Of a stretch of DNA of 64,000 nt, positions 22,036 to 33,375 are shown piece by piece (position 1 is the first letter of the stretch; each line of letters opens with the position of its first letter). A program made the translations under genes and the position numbers. Origin of the DNA: Abelmoschus esculentus (Eukaryota; Streptophyta; Magnoliopsida; Malvales; Malvaceae); assembly GCA_035048815.1 (NCBI GenBank), contig JAUCBN010000001.1, positions 15,825,001 to 15,889,000 of the forward strand. Direction: 5' to 3'. The notes under the pieces were generated by a model, which did no database searches, was not told the origin of the DNA, and saw nothing but the letters and a program-made list of their open reading frames with translations.

Positions 22036-25000
22036 GAGAACGCAAGGGAATGGTGAGAAACAGTTGAGATAGAGTGGTACCCCGATCAGCCAAGTTGGGA
22101 TGACTTTTTGGATGAGTTCGAGAAGAAGTATATGGGTGAGACTCACATCGACCGTTTGAGAGATCAGTTCACCTACCTTGTGCAAGGTAACCGTACATTT
22201 TTTGAGTAAGAGCAGGAGTTCCTACAGCTGAGTAGGTACACACCAGAGTTGATAGCTACCGAGAAGATAAGGAACAAGAGGTTTCTCAGAGGTTTGAGGA
22301 AAGAGATCCGAACCTATCTGACAGCTAACCCACCGGTAGAGTTTTCTGAGTTGACGGCTAGTGTTAAGGCCATAGAGTAGGTGCAAGGTTTGACGTATGG
22401 TTCAGCAGGAGGTTCAGGAAATGCTAGTGGAAGGAATCAGTCCTCTAATATCTCTCAGTCTTAGTCTTTGAGGGAAAGAAATCGTTGGAACTAAGGAAGG
22501 AGAGGCTCGAATCAGGGTTCAAGGTCTAATCGTAGGTCAAAGTCTGCTAGTCGTAAGAGGCCTTCATCATCATCCATGATGAATCCCGAGAGTTCTCAGG
22601 GGAGTGTAGGTATGCTAGTTTGTAACCAGTGTGGTCGTAGACACCATGGTGAGTGTTGGGGATCGAGCCAAGCTTGTTTTGAGTGTGGATCTCTAGATCA
22701 TCTTGTGAAAGACTATCTTGTTGCTACCACTACCGTACCTGTTCAGATATAGAGGACCTCCTACCCGGCTTAGAGGGGTCAAGGGTTCTCTAGGGGTGTG
22801 CGAGTCAGACCATCGACCATCAGAATAGGGGCACATTTTAGTCTACCGCTAGAGCACCAACGAGGCAGTATTCAGTCAGAGCTCAGGAGGAGTATGAGCC
22901 CACCGATGTTATCTCAGGTAATTTCTCTTTGTTCTTTGTACCTATAGTAGCATTAGTGAACTTGGGGTCTACACATTCCTATATCCGTAGTGGGATATCG
23001 GAACTGTGGGGTTTGTCGGCTGAGGATCTAAAGATAGGGGTTAGAGTGTCAGGTCCTTTGGATTTGGAAGTGATAGTAGATAAGGTGTACCGGAGGTGTC
23101 CGATCGATGTACAAGGTTCAGTCTTCCTGGCATATCTTATGGTCTTGCCTTTTTAGGACTTTGGTGCAATCCTAGGCATGGATTGTTTGTTTGAGCATGA
23201 TGCTAGCTTAGGTTGTAGAGCTAAGAGTTTGAAGTTGAGAGTTGTCGATGGATCTAAGTTAGTGGTTAGAGGAGGAAGGAATCCTTGTATTCCTAACGTT
23301 GTTTCAGCTTTGACGGCATAAAGGTTGATATAACAAGGTTGTGATGTTTTCTTAGATCAAGTGGTGGATGTGAGTGTTGGGGTTCCAGCTTTGGAGAGTC
23401 TTTGGGCAGTTTGTGATTGCACTGATGTCTTCCCAGAGGAGTTACCGAGCTTGCCACCTGACCGAGAGCTTGAGTTCTGTATAGAGGTGTTTCTAGGCAC
23501 AACATCGGTGTCCATCACTCCTTACTGTATGGCGCCAATGAAGATGAGAGAGTTAAAGAACCAGATCCAAGAGTTGTTGGAAAAGTGTTTTGTCCAACCG
23601 AGTGTTTTACCTTGGGATGCTCCAGTGTTGTTTGTGAAAAAGAAAGACGGGTCAATGAGATGTTCATTGACTATCGACAGCTCAACAAGGTAACGATCAA
23701 GAATCGCTACCCTCTTTCGAGGATTGATGATTTGTTTGACCAGTTGAGAGGTGACCGTATGTTCTCAAAGATAAACTTGAGGTTAGGTTACTACCAGTTG
23801 AAGGTTGTTGAGAAAGATGTTCAGAAAACCGCTTTCAGGATGCGGTATGGACACTACGAGTTTTTAGTAATGCCTTGTAGGCTTACTAATGCTCCGACAG
23901 CATCATGGATCTCATGAACCTGATCTTTCAGCCTTATCTGGATCAGTTTGTAGTGGTGTTTATAGATGACATCTTGGTTTTCTCTCAGTCAGAAGAAGAG
24001 CATGATGAGCATCTTCGGGTTATGCAACAGACGTTGAGGGACAAACATTTGTTTGCCAAGTTTAGTAAGTGTGAGTTTTGGCTCTCATAGGTTGCGTTTT
24101 TTGGTCACATCGTGGCAGCCGATGGGATCCGGGTTGTTCCTCAAAAGATCCAAGCTATAGTGGAGTGGAAACCGCCTAGAAATATCTCGAAGGTCCGTAG
24201 TTTTCTTGGGCTTGTAGGATATTATAGATGGTTTATGAAAAGATTCTCGATCTTGTCATCACCGTTAACCAAGTTATTGCAGAAAGGAGTTCCCTTTGTT
24301 TGGAATGAGAGGAGACAATAGTATTTTGAGCAGTTAAAGGCTTATCTTACCAAGGCACCAGTGTTGACACAACCGGAGTCAGGAAAGGACAATGTTTGTT
24401 CAGTGATGCATCCTTAAATGGTTTAGGGTGTGTTCTTCTGCAAGACGATAAGCTGGTTGTCTATGCTTCAAGGAAACTTAAGACGCATGAGAAGAACTAT
24501 CCTACCCATGATCTAAAGCTTGTTGCAGTCATCTTTGCTTTAAAGATATGGAGGCATTATCTCTATGGGGAAAAATACTATATCTACACGGATCATAAGA
24601 GCTTAAAGTATCTGCTTACTCAAAAGGAGTTGAACTTGAGGCAGCGACGTTGGATAGAGCTGCTCAAGGACTATGACTGTGTGATCGAGTATCATCCGGG
24701 AAAAGCAAATATGGCGGCGGATAATTTGAGCAGGAAGTCCATGGCGGACTTGAGAGCTATGTTGGCTTGTTTGAGGTTGACAGATGATGGTGGTCTTTTG
24801 GCCGAGCTTCGAGTGAAACCTACGTTGGTACAAGAGATAAAGAGGACTCAAGTGTTGGATAAGGACTTCGTAGCTTAAATAGAGGCAATTCAGAGGGGTG
24901 AGAGTACGGACTTTGAGGTACGAGATGGTGGTTACTTGTACTTCAAGGGACGTTTGTGTGTTCCTACTTTAGAGGATCTGAGGGATCGTATCATGGGAGA

Positions 25001-25440
25001 GGCACGCCGTAGCCCTTAATACCGTACATCCGGGGAGTAACAAGATGTACCAAGATCTTAGATCTTTCTATTGGTGGCCTTTTATGAAAAGATACATCTC
25101 AGAGTTTGTGACGAGGTGCTTAGCTTGTCAGCAGGTAAAGGCAGAACATCAGGTTCCTTCAGGTTTGCTTCAGCCTATCTAGATTCCACAATGAAAGTGG
25201 GATTGGGTCACCATGGACTTCGTTACAGGGTTACCTTTGACACAAAGGAAGTATGATGCTTTATGGGTTGTTGTTGATCGGTTAACAAAGTCTGCTCACT
25301 TCTTCCTTGTGTGCATAAACTTTAGTTTGGAAAGGTTAGCTCAGTTATACATCAAGGAGATTGTGAGATTTCATGGAGTGCCATCCTCGATCATATCGGA
25401 TAGGATCCACGGTTCACCTCAGGCTTTGGAAAAAGATCCA
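22036..25440 (+). pseudogene. Gypsy gag(C-term)-pol, tandem unit 2, dead
   Basis: Same layout and end points as unit 1, roughly 5-8% different in the stretches I compared by eye. It shares the one-base RT deletion (near 23901) and the same integrase truncation. Its own losses differ: the protease Asp is Asn (ALVNLGSTHSYI, 22959-22961) and the RT motif A Asp is Asn (KINLRLGYYQL, 23774-23776), while the F-I-D-D box is intact (23959-23970). An extra base loss in RDPRFTS and several stops are also present. Confidence 0.9.
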
Positions 25441-26698
25441 TAGTGACTTGGCAGTACTGCAGATTACTGTTTATGAAACTAAATAAAATAGACTTTCTTT
25501 TGTCTTCTTGCTCTGTAAAACAAAAGTAAAAACACAAATAAGTTTGAGTGTTGATGAAACTAAATAAAATAAAATAAATAGGGTGAGATCAAATTTGAGA
25601 AAGAGGGCAGGATCCAGTTATGTTGTATAGTGGATTTGATTAATCTATTTTTTTCCAATGCAATTGCACTACACTGCCTCGGTAGTACTGCAGATTACTG
25701 TCTTCGGCAGCGGTAGTGTTCTTTGTCGCAATAATCCCTTGCTATTGAGCAAATTTACCAAAGTTCGGTAAAATATCCTTTGATTGCTCCGCTTATCCCT
25801 AAATTGATACATTTTTGATGATTAATCCTTGATGATACCTCCCAGCGTTAATCAATTATAACCAACAACTAATCCCACACTTCTTTTAGCTGTTGAAACT
25901 CCAACCTATCCCTAGGCCGAGTTAGTATTTTCCAATCAAGTCAAATATCGTACTTACTCCTTTCTTGATTCTAACTCCCCCGAGTCTAGACAAATAAATT
26001 ACTTACAAACTTCTCTCTCGAGCTTGGATGCAACAACAAAAATGGCAAAGAGTAAGCAAACTTTGATATTTTATTGCATTGAAACAAGAAACAAGATACA
26101 ATCTCCTCTCGCTAATAATCAAAAACTTTCACCTAAACCCTAAGAATGCTTAGAACATAATGGGAAGAATTATTCCTAGGGTGAGCTCTCTCAAATTCGG
26201 CTCTCTTAATCCCTTGGACGGCTATGCCTTATATATGCTTGGCCTAGGTCAAACCTTTTCTAAATAGAGTAGAACATGGAGTAGGGAACAAGTTATGTAC
26301 ATAGGTTAAATATTTCCAAGTTTAATTCTTCTAGAAGGCTTCTTCCCGCGTGGCTTTGTCCTTGGGCCTTCTTCGCGTTGTTCAGCTCCGATCCTTGGGC
26401 TTCTTGTCCAGTAACGTTCTCCTCATTTTTCTCCTCAGTTTGCCTGTCATATTGCTATTTATCCTATGCTACCTCGGCATCAGGTCCTGCCTCGGCCTCA
26501 AGTTGCTTCTGCGACAATACTTGTTCCTGCACACACATAAAAATGCAGTAAAGTATGTCTTTTCTACAAATATTATCTTTAATAGCATAATCCCTAAATA
26601 TATCACATTAAGTATATGCATTGATTCAAGTAGGTGTAGAATTAATGATAAGTGCCCATGAAAAGTGTAGAAAGTGATAGTGAGTTGAGTACTTATCA
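25441..26698 (-). repeat. Athila-type LTR variant, reversed (unit 2 right edge)
   Basis: About 1258 bp, same variant and same left joint as 20781-22035. Its start reads ACTTATCA without the C-to-T decay seen beside every gag C-terminal copy, and it touches TTCTC (26699-26703) followed by the gag N-terminus on the minus strand. Confidence 0.85.
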
Positions 26699-27060
26699 TT
26701 CTCCTTGAGCAGAGAAAGAACACAAGAAAGCTTGTCTTCAGACCTTAACCTCATATGCCTCATGATCCATTGAGTATCACGAAGCCACTGATCTGCCCTC
26801 ATAGGATTGTCCTGGCCAAAACCCAAGAAATCCGTAGTACCTTGCCTATGAACCCTCTCGATAGGTGCCTCACGTGAGGTAGGTGCACGCCTCGTAATAG
26901 CCCTCACTATCTGATCCAAAGCGCGGTGCAGATGGGTGAAGTAATTCACCCCATGGCTAGCCCCTTCCTCAGACTCATCCACCCCACGTGTACTTTCATT
27001 ACCAACGTTACCCTCGTGGGAACCTAAGCTCTCCTCAACGCCTCTGAACCTCTGAGGTAT
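26699..27060 (-). pseudogene. Gypsy gag, N-terminal half
   Basis: Minus strand: ESLGSHEGNVGNESTRGVDE leads into the capsid N-terminus (LHRALDQIVRAITRRAP, DFLGFGQDNPMRADQWLRD, LSCVLSLLKEN). It stops at the point where the C-terminal copies begin (NARE-WWE). A TGA lies just upstream, near 27065, where the start should be. Its 5' LTR and primer site follow at 27211-29362. Confidence 0.8.
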
Positions 27061-27210
27061 GATTCATGCCAGCACAGTCAAACGAAAGGATACACTATCA
27101 AAAATCATCTTTTCAAGTACTATTAAGACTCATGGACTTGTATTCGCTAGACACTTATCATAACACCCGACTCTTATCCCCGAGGATATCCTAGAACCGG
27201 CTAAACCTAG

Positions 27211-27222
27211 GCTCTAATACCA
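27211..27222 (-). promoter_or_regulatory. Primer-binding site, tRNA-iMet type (decayed)
   Basis: Minus strand TGGTATTAGAGC, one change from the iMet complement, 5 nt from the LTR end at 27228. Confidence 0.85.
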
Positions 27223-27227
27223 CTAAA

Positions 27228-29362
27228 TGTAACACCTCGTACCTGGGTGCCATATTTGGGCTAAATCCCAACCCGTATCCATAAAATTTCAAATCAATTC
27301 TAAATTAATTCATGAAATATAACATAATTTAAAAACGATATTAAAATTTGAAGTTGTTTCATAACCCAAAATATTATCAGATCTCCAAATACAAGTTTAA
27401 TAAAACATTTGACCTTGACAAATTAAAATAAAATAGAATTACAATTACAGCAATGGTCTTACGAATACATCGCCCAATAATCTAACAATTATACTCTACC
27501 AACCGGTCAATACTGAAGTCCTACATTGATGGTGTTCCGCAACGTCCATGTAATCTTCGTCTACAAACCTACACATAGAAACAAATCCCAAAACGCTGAG
27601 CTACGAAAGCTCAGTGGGTACACAACCTATCGACTGCGCTTTCAAGTGAATCATAACTATAAACATGCAAGATAAGATAATATGATGATATGACATGCCA
27701 AATGCAACCAAAATCGTAAAGTAAACAAATCAAGAGTGAGGCCCACTGCCAACCCGATATTGAGGAACTCACCCGGCCCGGAATCTCACATCGGGCTACT
27801 CGGAATCTCACATCAAGCTAGTAAACTCGGAATCCCACATTGAGTCTTCACTTAGAATCTTTCATCGAGTGGGGCTCGGAATCTCGCATCGAGCAAAGTC
27901 ATCACCTGAAATCTCACATCGGATGGCCTTCGATACATCACCCAGAATATCACATCGGATGGTCTTCTTTGTGTTGTAACACTATCACTCATTGGGTATC
28001 CGGATCTCATCAAATAAAAGACTGGTACCACACAAAGTGACCCACCTAGGATCTTACATCATAATAATTCCACAACCAATCCAACACTGAACATGCAAGA
28101 ATAATTTCTCATAACAAGTCTTATCATGACCCATCATAACTTAGTCTTTCTAGGTAAAATTATCAATAGTGGTTTACGATTCATTTCATTGGTTTAAGAT
28201 TCATTAGGACCTTTAATTTCCCTTAACGGACCTTGAAAACCACTTCTCTTAGCAAAAGTGCACGAGTATCGATACTCCTAAGTGGGGTATCGAAACATGG
28301 GTATCGATACTGATATCGATACCCTTTGACAACCTTAAGTGTCAACTGCGGAGGCCCTTCAAATTCGATACCAGCATCGAACCAAAGATGCCACTAGAGG
28401 GTTTGGTATCGAACCATGGTTCGATACCCCTGCCCACATAGCCTATTCTTCTCTCAGGGGTATCGATACCGGTGACCCGTGTATCGATACCCCCTACACG
28501 AAATACAGGTCTGGAGCTTTAAATTCTTAAGAACCTTAACCAAAAATGACTCAATCGATTCCAAAACGTTCCTACTTATTATTGAATTAGTTTAGGTGAG
28601 TTTCTAATCAATTTTACTCATTTTAATCAACCATAATTCAAGTCATCATTAAAGCATGCAAAGGCTCTATCCTAGCCAAACGATCACACAATTAAACAAG
28701 CATGCTAAAATGATGATGCACATGAAAATGCAAAGGATTTGGAAGTATACCAACCTCCAAAATGAGTTAAAGAATCCCCACAACCAACCCTCAAACCTTC
28801 TCCTTGACCAAGCTCCTTGATGGCTCTCCTTGATCCCCAGCTACAAGGAAGTTAACCAAAACATTACTACTTCATCTAGGTGATTTAAGAAAGCTAAAAC
28901 AACCTTAAAATCATCCTAAAACCCTTCCAAAACCAAAACCCGAACTTACCTCAAAAACTCCACTAAAACCTTACCTCCACCATTAAAAACCAAACTTACC
29001 TTGAAAGATAGATCTTCTAAAGCTGAACAAAACCCCCTCTTACCTTAAAACGAGATTCTACAAGTTTAACATCCAAAAACCAACCTTTGGTGAAGGTGTT
29101 TGGGGAAGAAAATGGGTAAGGAAAGGATGAAGAAAAGGATAAAGAGAAGTGATATCACTCTCTGCAAAAAAATGTAGAAAATTAAACACCTCTTTTCTCT
29201 TTTTCATCATCCCATTAACCATTTACCAAACTACTCCCAAACCCTCTTTCAATCTTGAGTCCAACAACAAACCTCTAAGCCCAAACAAGGTCCAACAAGC
29301 CCAACACGAGGCCCACACCTCGGGTTAACTCGACTCCGAGTCCCAAAACTCGGGTCGTGACA
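27228..29362 (-). repeat. Gypsy LTR (2135 bp), minus strand, shared by two element parts
   Basis: Minus strand: starts TGTCACGACC at 29362 and ends GGTGTTACA at 27228. It is preceded by a polypurine tract (29363-29379) and a pol C-terminus, and followed by a primer site and gag, so it is the 3' LTR of one copy and the 5' LTR of the next. Clusters of TATCGATA-type motifs lie at 28266-28490. A 7-bp hairpin (CTGAGCT/AGCTCAG) lies at 27596-27614. Confidence 0.88.
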
Positions 29363-29379
29363 ACTCCCTCTTCTTAAAG
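29363..29379 (-). promoter_or_regulatory. Polypurine tract
   Basis: Minus strand CTTTAAGAAGAGGGAGT directly before the LTR start TGTCACG, preceded by the GAGGACGAAATTT motif common in Tekay/Del elements. Confidence 0.85.
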
Positions 29380-29402
29380 AAAATTTCGTCCTCGAAATTT
29401 CC

Positions 29403-29735
29403 CTATGGAAACAAGTGTGGATAGAGCAACCTCATGTCCGCTTCAACCTCCCACGTAGCCTCTTCAACTCTGTGGTTTCTCCAAAACATCTTAACCAAAG
29501 GGATACACTTGTTTCTAAGCTCTTTGACTCCCTTGTCAAGCACTCTTACCGGTTCCCCTTCATAGATTAGATCTGTATTAACCTCAACATCCTCAGAAGA
29601 TGACACATGCGACGGGTCTGAATGGTAACGCCTCAACATCGACACATGAAACACATTGTGGATGCGTGCCAAGTCTGGAGGTAAAGCCAACCGATAAGCC
29701 ACTGGTCAAAATATCTAAATCTGAGAAAGCATAAA
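29403..29735 (-). pseudogene. Gypsy pol C-terminus (fragment)
   Basis: Minus strand ORF 29702-29403: VAYRLALPPDLARIHNVFHV, SMLRRYHSDP, then EATWEVEADMRLLYPHLF and stop. This is the conserved tail of Tekay/Del polyproteins after integrase. Upstream, homology fades by about 29735. The rest of pol for this copy is absent. Confidence 0.85.
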
Positions 29736-31337
29736 GTAACAGATAAACTTGATTAATATTTTTGTTAACAAAACTTATTTTTGTTGGAAAAAAATATTTT
29801 TACTTCTCACATCTATTGATTCTTTTAGTTGATTGTAACTTATGTCCAAATATTTCAGATTTGAGAACCCATTTAGTAATGAAAATATATTGTTATTCAA
29901 ATGATTCTAATTTAAATGAAGCACTTCTAAATGGTTTATATACTACAGTAAGGATTTAGTTGCAACAGACCAATTTTCTCCTTAGGGATGATAAAAATAT
30001 TAGATCCCAAATTGATTTGGTATATCCTGACTCAATCCAGTTGGATTCTTCTATTTAAATTTTGAGGGATAGGGTGGGACGAAACTTAAAAATCATTAAG
30101 TTGGTTTAGGTCAAGTTCGGGTATTTGCTTGAAATTTCCCTCTCTATTCTACCTCGGTATATTTTTGTTTATTTTTATATATTTTATTATATTTATAAAG
30201 AAATATCATTATATATGAAAATTTTTAAGGATTTTAATTTTCTTTTCATTTTTTGATGTTTGTTCTATAATAAAAATTTATTAGATGTTGTTCAAGTTTT
30301 AATATATTTTATTTTGTCAGTCAATAATTCAAGTTTTTTCTTTTAAATATGTGATTTAACGTGTGAGTAATTTAAAATTTATATTATTCTATTTTTTATA
30401 AATTAAAATTTTTAAAAATTATAATTTATGATTGTGTTGAAGGATTGATCGAATATAACTTTTATTATCGATGAAGATTAACTTTTTTTAATTTTTCAAA
30501 TCGGATCAAGTCAAAGTCAAGTTTAAAAGATATTATATCAAATATGTGTGAAGCAGGTAAATTAATATTTTAAATAGGTTGGGATAAGATCAAGTTTAGA
30601 GGTTAATAAATCGGGTCGAGCTCTACTGCTCTAAACAATTAAGTAGGAGTACGAGTAGGAGTAGGAGTAGCTTCCACCACCGTCAACGCACTGAACAATG
30701 TTATCCTAATAGTGATAAACCAGACCTATTTCAACTCCATCATTCTATTTTTACTTCCTTCAAAAGTATGCTATTTTTAGCTTGAAAGGATATAATTTGA
30801 TTAAGCCTTTGGTCAACCTTATTATTTATAGATAAGGACGCAAACTAAGGCTTCCTTACGGATTCCCTTCATTTTAAAATAATATAAACTTTAATTAAAC
30901 GTATAAGCGGGACATAAAACCGTCATTACGATCGTTAAATATGTTTTCATTCTATGAAAAAACCAAAACAAAGTGCATTGCATTCCCATTATAAAATTGA
31001 TTTTGGGTCGACCATTAATTAAATTAAATTAAATTAATTATATTGAAAAATATTTTATAAAGTAAGATTCTTTAATATCAAATGATTAAAGATATTTATC
31101 TATTTTAATTAGTTTTTAAGATAAATTTAATTAATTAAATTATATGCTTTTTCTGCAAAAAAATTAAAGTAAAATATTATTTATTTTCTTTTTAATGTTT
31201 AAATAAATAAATAAATTATTTTTTAGAATTTAATGATGGTTATAAATTTCTAGCGGATAATTTATAACATTAATATTGTGAGCTTATTTTTTAAAAAATT
31301 ATAGAAAACTTTAGTTTTGTGAAAAAAGAGCAAAGTC
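29736..31337. other. AT-rich spacer without recognisable genes
   Basis: Contains degenerate stretches with words such as GGGTCGAG and GGTCAAGTTCGGG (about 30030-30130 and 30480-30610), resembling old non-coding repeats, and a short (GTAGGA)n tract at about 30641-30670. The small ORF at 29762-29959 shows no family resemblance. Confidence 0.5.
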
Positions 31338-31342
31338 TTCTC

Positions 31343-31570
31343 TGTTGTGAATAAAATAAAGAACAAGAATAGATAAATAAAGATGATAGAAAAGATAAAG
31401 ATTTTATTGTATTGTCAAAGGATAGTTGTGTACAATACTTTCTCCAAAAGCCTATATTTATAGGCTAAGATGGAAACCCTAATTTCAATGGGTATTAAAC
31501 CCTAATAATAAAGCACATTAAATCTTTCTCTAATACATGGATATTCACCATAAATAAAATATTTTCAATA
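31343..31570 (-). repeat. Copia 3' LTR (228 bp)
   Basis: Aligns along its whole length with 37300-37525. On the minus strand it ends in CACAACA. Its start is TATTG if the TTCTC duplication is accepted; a canonical TG start would trim 3 bp. Confidence 0.82.
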
Positions 31571-31790
31571 TTCCCCCTTGAATATCCATGAAGATACTGT
31601 GCCTCGTTAAAACCTTACTAAGATAAAAACCATGTGGGAAAAATGCTTAGTGAAGGAAAAAGAGTACACATATCTTTAATACACAAAATATGTTGCTTTA
31701 TTAAAAACCTTTACCAGGAAAACCCAATGGGACAAAACCATGGATAAGGAAAAGAGTACAACACGTGTTTTACTCCCTCTCATAAACGCA

Positions 31791-31898
31791 TCAGACAAGA
31801 TCTCTGACACGACGCAATCCAATATTGTAAGTTAACTTCTCAAATGGAGTAGTAGGGAGCATCATAGTAAATAGATCTGCTAAATTATCACATGAATG
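31791..31898 (-). pseudogene. Copia polyprotein C-terminus (RNase H tail)
   Basis: Minus strand: HSCDNLADLFTMMLPTTPFE, then NIGLRRVRDLV and a TGA (31791-31793). The NLADLFTKALP-type motif marks the end of Ty1/copia RNase H. The solo LTR separates it from the rest. Confidence 0.85.
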
Positions 31899-33375
31899 AA
31901 TTTTGTAACACCCTGAAAATTATTCCTAATTTTAAAACCTAATTTTTAAATCCTAAATTAAAAATCCTAGTTTTTAGATTCCCAATTTTTGAAACCCTAA
32001 TTTTCCTTGAGGTTTTTAAATTGATTTTCGAAATCTGAGGGGAAATTTTTGAGATAAGATTATAAAGTTTTGAAAGTTTAAAATTTGAACTTAAAGATTA
32101 AAAGTTAAAGTGATTTGATGACTTTTGGATAAATAATTTATTTTTAAATTGAATTTTATTTTTACTGAGATTAATTATTTTTTTTTGAAAAAGTTTATCT
32201 ATAATCAATCTTTTTATTATTTTTATTAAATTTTTATGGTTTAGTAGAATTATAATTCTAATTGGAATTATTATTTTTTTCTCTCTCTATATACATATTT
32301 TGGTTTAAGAGAAAATCCTCAATTATTTTCTTCCATCAAGATTCTCTAAAGCGGTAAAGCCTATATTTTTATTCTTTATTTCTGTTCGAGTTCAAGATGA
32401 AGAAGGTGTGTTCTCTTGTTAGTGCTATATATGTTTTTTTGAAAATATATTTTTTGTGTGACATGCTTAATATTTTTTGTTTTGAAAAATACTTGTGTTT
32501 TGCTAGCATGTCTAATTTTTGTACTGTGACTTTGATTGTGCATTTGTGTTATCATGCAAACATGTCATTATGATTTGAGAAATATTAAATTTTTCAAATT
32601 TGAGAATTCACACTTTTGAAGTAAATATGATTTTTATATCCTGTAAATTTGTATTTTCGGACAAATTGTGATTTCAGATAAATTATGATTTCGGATTGAA
32701 TTATGATTGTTTTTAGATTTTCAAATCATGTTACATCATATTGTATGCATGAGGTGGGATTGTGTACGGAAGAAGGTGATTTTACCTCACAGCGTTTTGG
32801 TGAAATAAGGGGTGAAGGGTTTTGGGGAACTACCTCCACAACGATCAGTTGGTTTAGCCACCACTATATTTGGTGTTCGGAGTATGGGACTACATTCTAC
32901 GTATGGTATCATTCATACATCATGATTTGTAATTTTTCCAAAACTTTACTCTTGATAAAATTATTTATGTGAACTGTATTTTAGTTTTTAAAATATTACT
33001 TTTGAAAAATAATTTTATAAATTGTGTTTTATTGTTTTTATTTATACCTTAGAGACACATTAGCTCTTTAGCTTACCCTTTTTAGCTTTTTCTCTTACAG
33101 ATCTTTGAATTTTGGCGATGTGGTACTTGGAGGATCTCAAATTTTATTCAGTTTTTTATTATCAAAACGAAACTATTTTTTAGTTATTCAGGTTATTATT
33201 TAATATTTTGTAAAGTTTGAGACATTTGGGATATTAATTTATGTTATCATTATGTTTTTATTTTAAATTTATGTATAATTATTTTTAAAATTGGTTTCTT
33301 AAGGGTAAAGTTTTTAAACGTGACTTCTTAGATTCGATCTATTTCTTTTAGATCGATTTAGGGGGTTACAAATTT
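31899..33375. mobile_element. Solo gypsy LTR (1467 bp) with AATTT duplication
   Basis: 31904-33370 starts TGTAACACCC and ends GGGGGTTACA, flanked by AATTT at 31899-31903 and 33371-33375. It splits the copia RNase H. This is the product of recombination between two LTRs of one inserted element. The ORF at 32703-32972 inside it is not a recognisable protein. Orientation is not fixed, as both ends fit either strand. Confidence 0.9.

Noticed and set aside
1114..26698. A DNA transposon or foldback element with terminal inverted repeats
   Set aside because: The termini are LTR starts; primer-binding sites, a polypurine tract and gag show a retroelement origin, even though the outer ends are inverted.
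31338..31342. TTCTC at the copia edge linked to the TTCTC at 1109 and 26699
   Set aside because: Same five bases but independent elements; coincidence is likely for a pyrimidine-rich pentamer.
32703..32972. ORF of 89 residues in the solo LTR
   Set aside because: No family resemblance, and it lies inside a well-defined solo LTR with target duplications.
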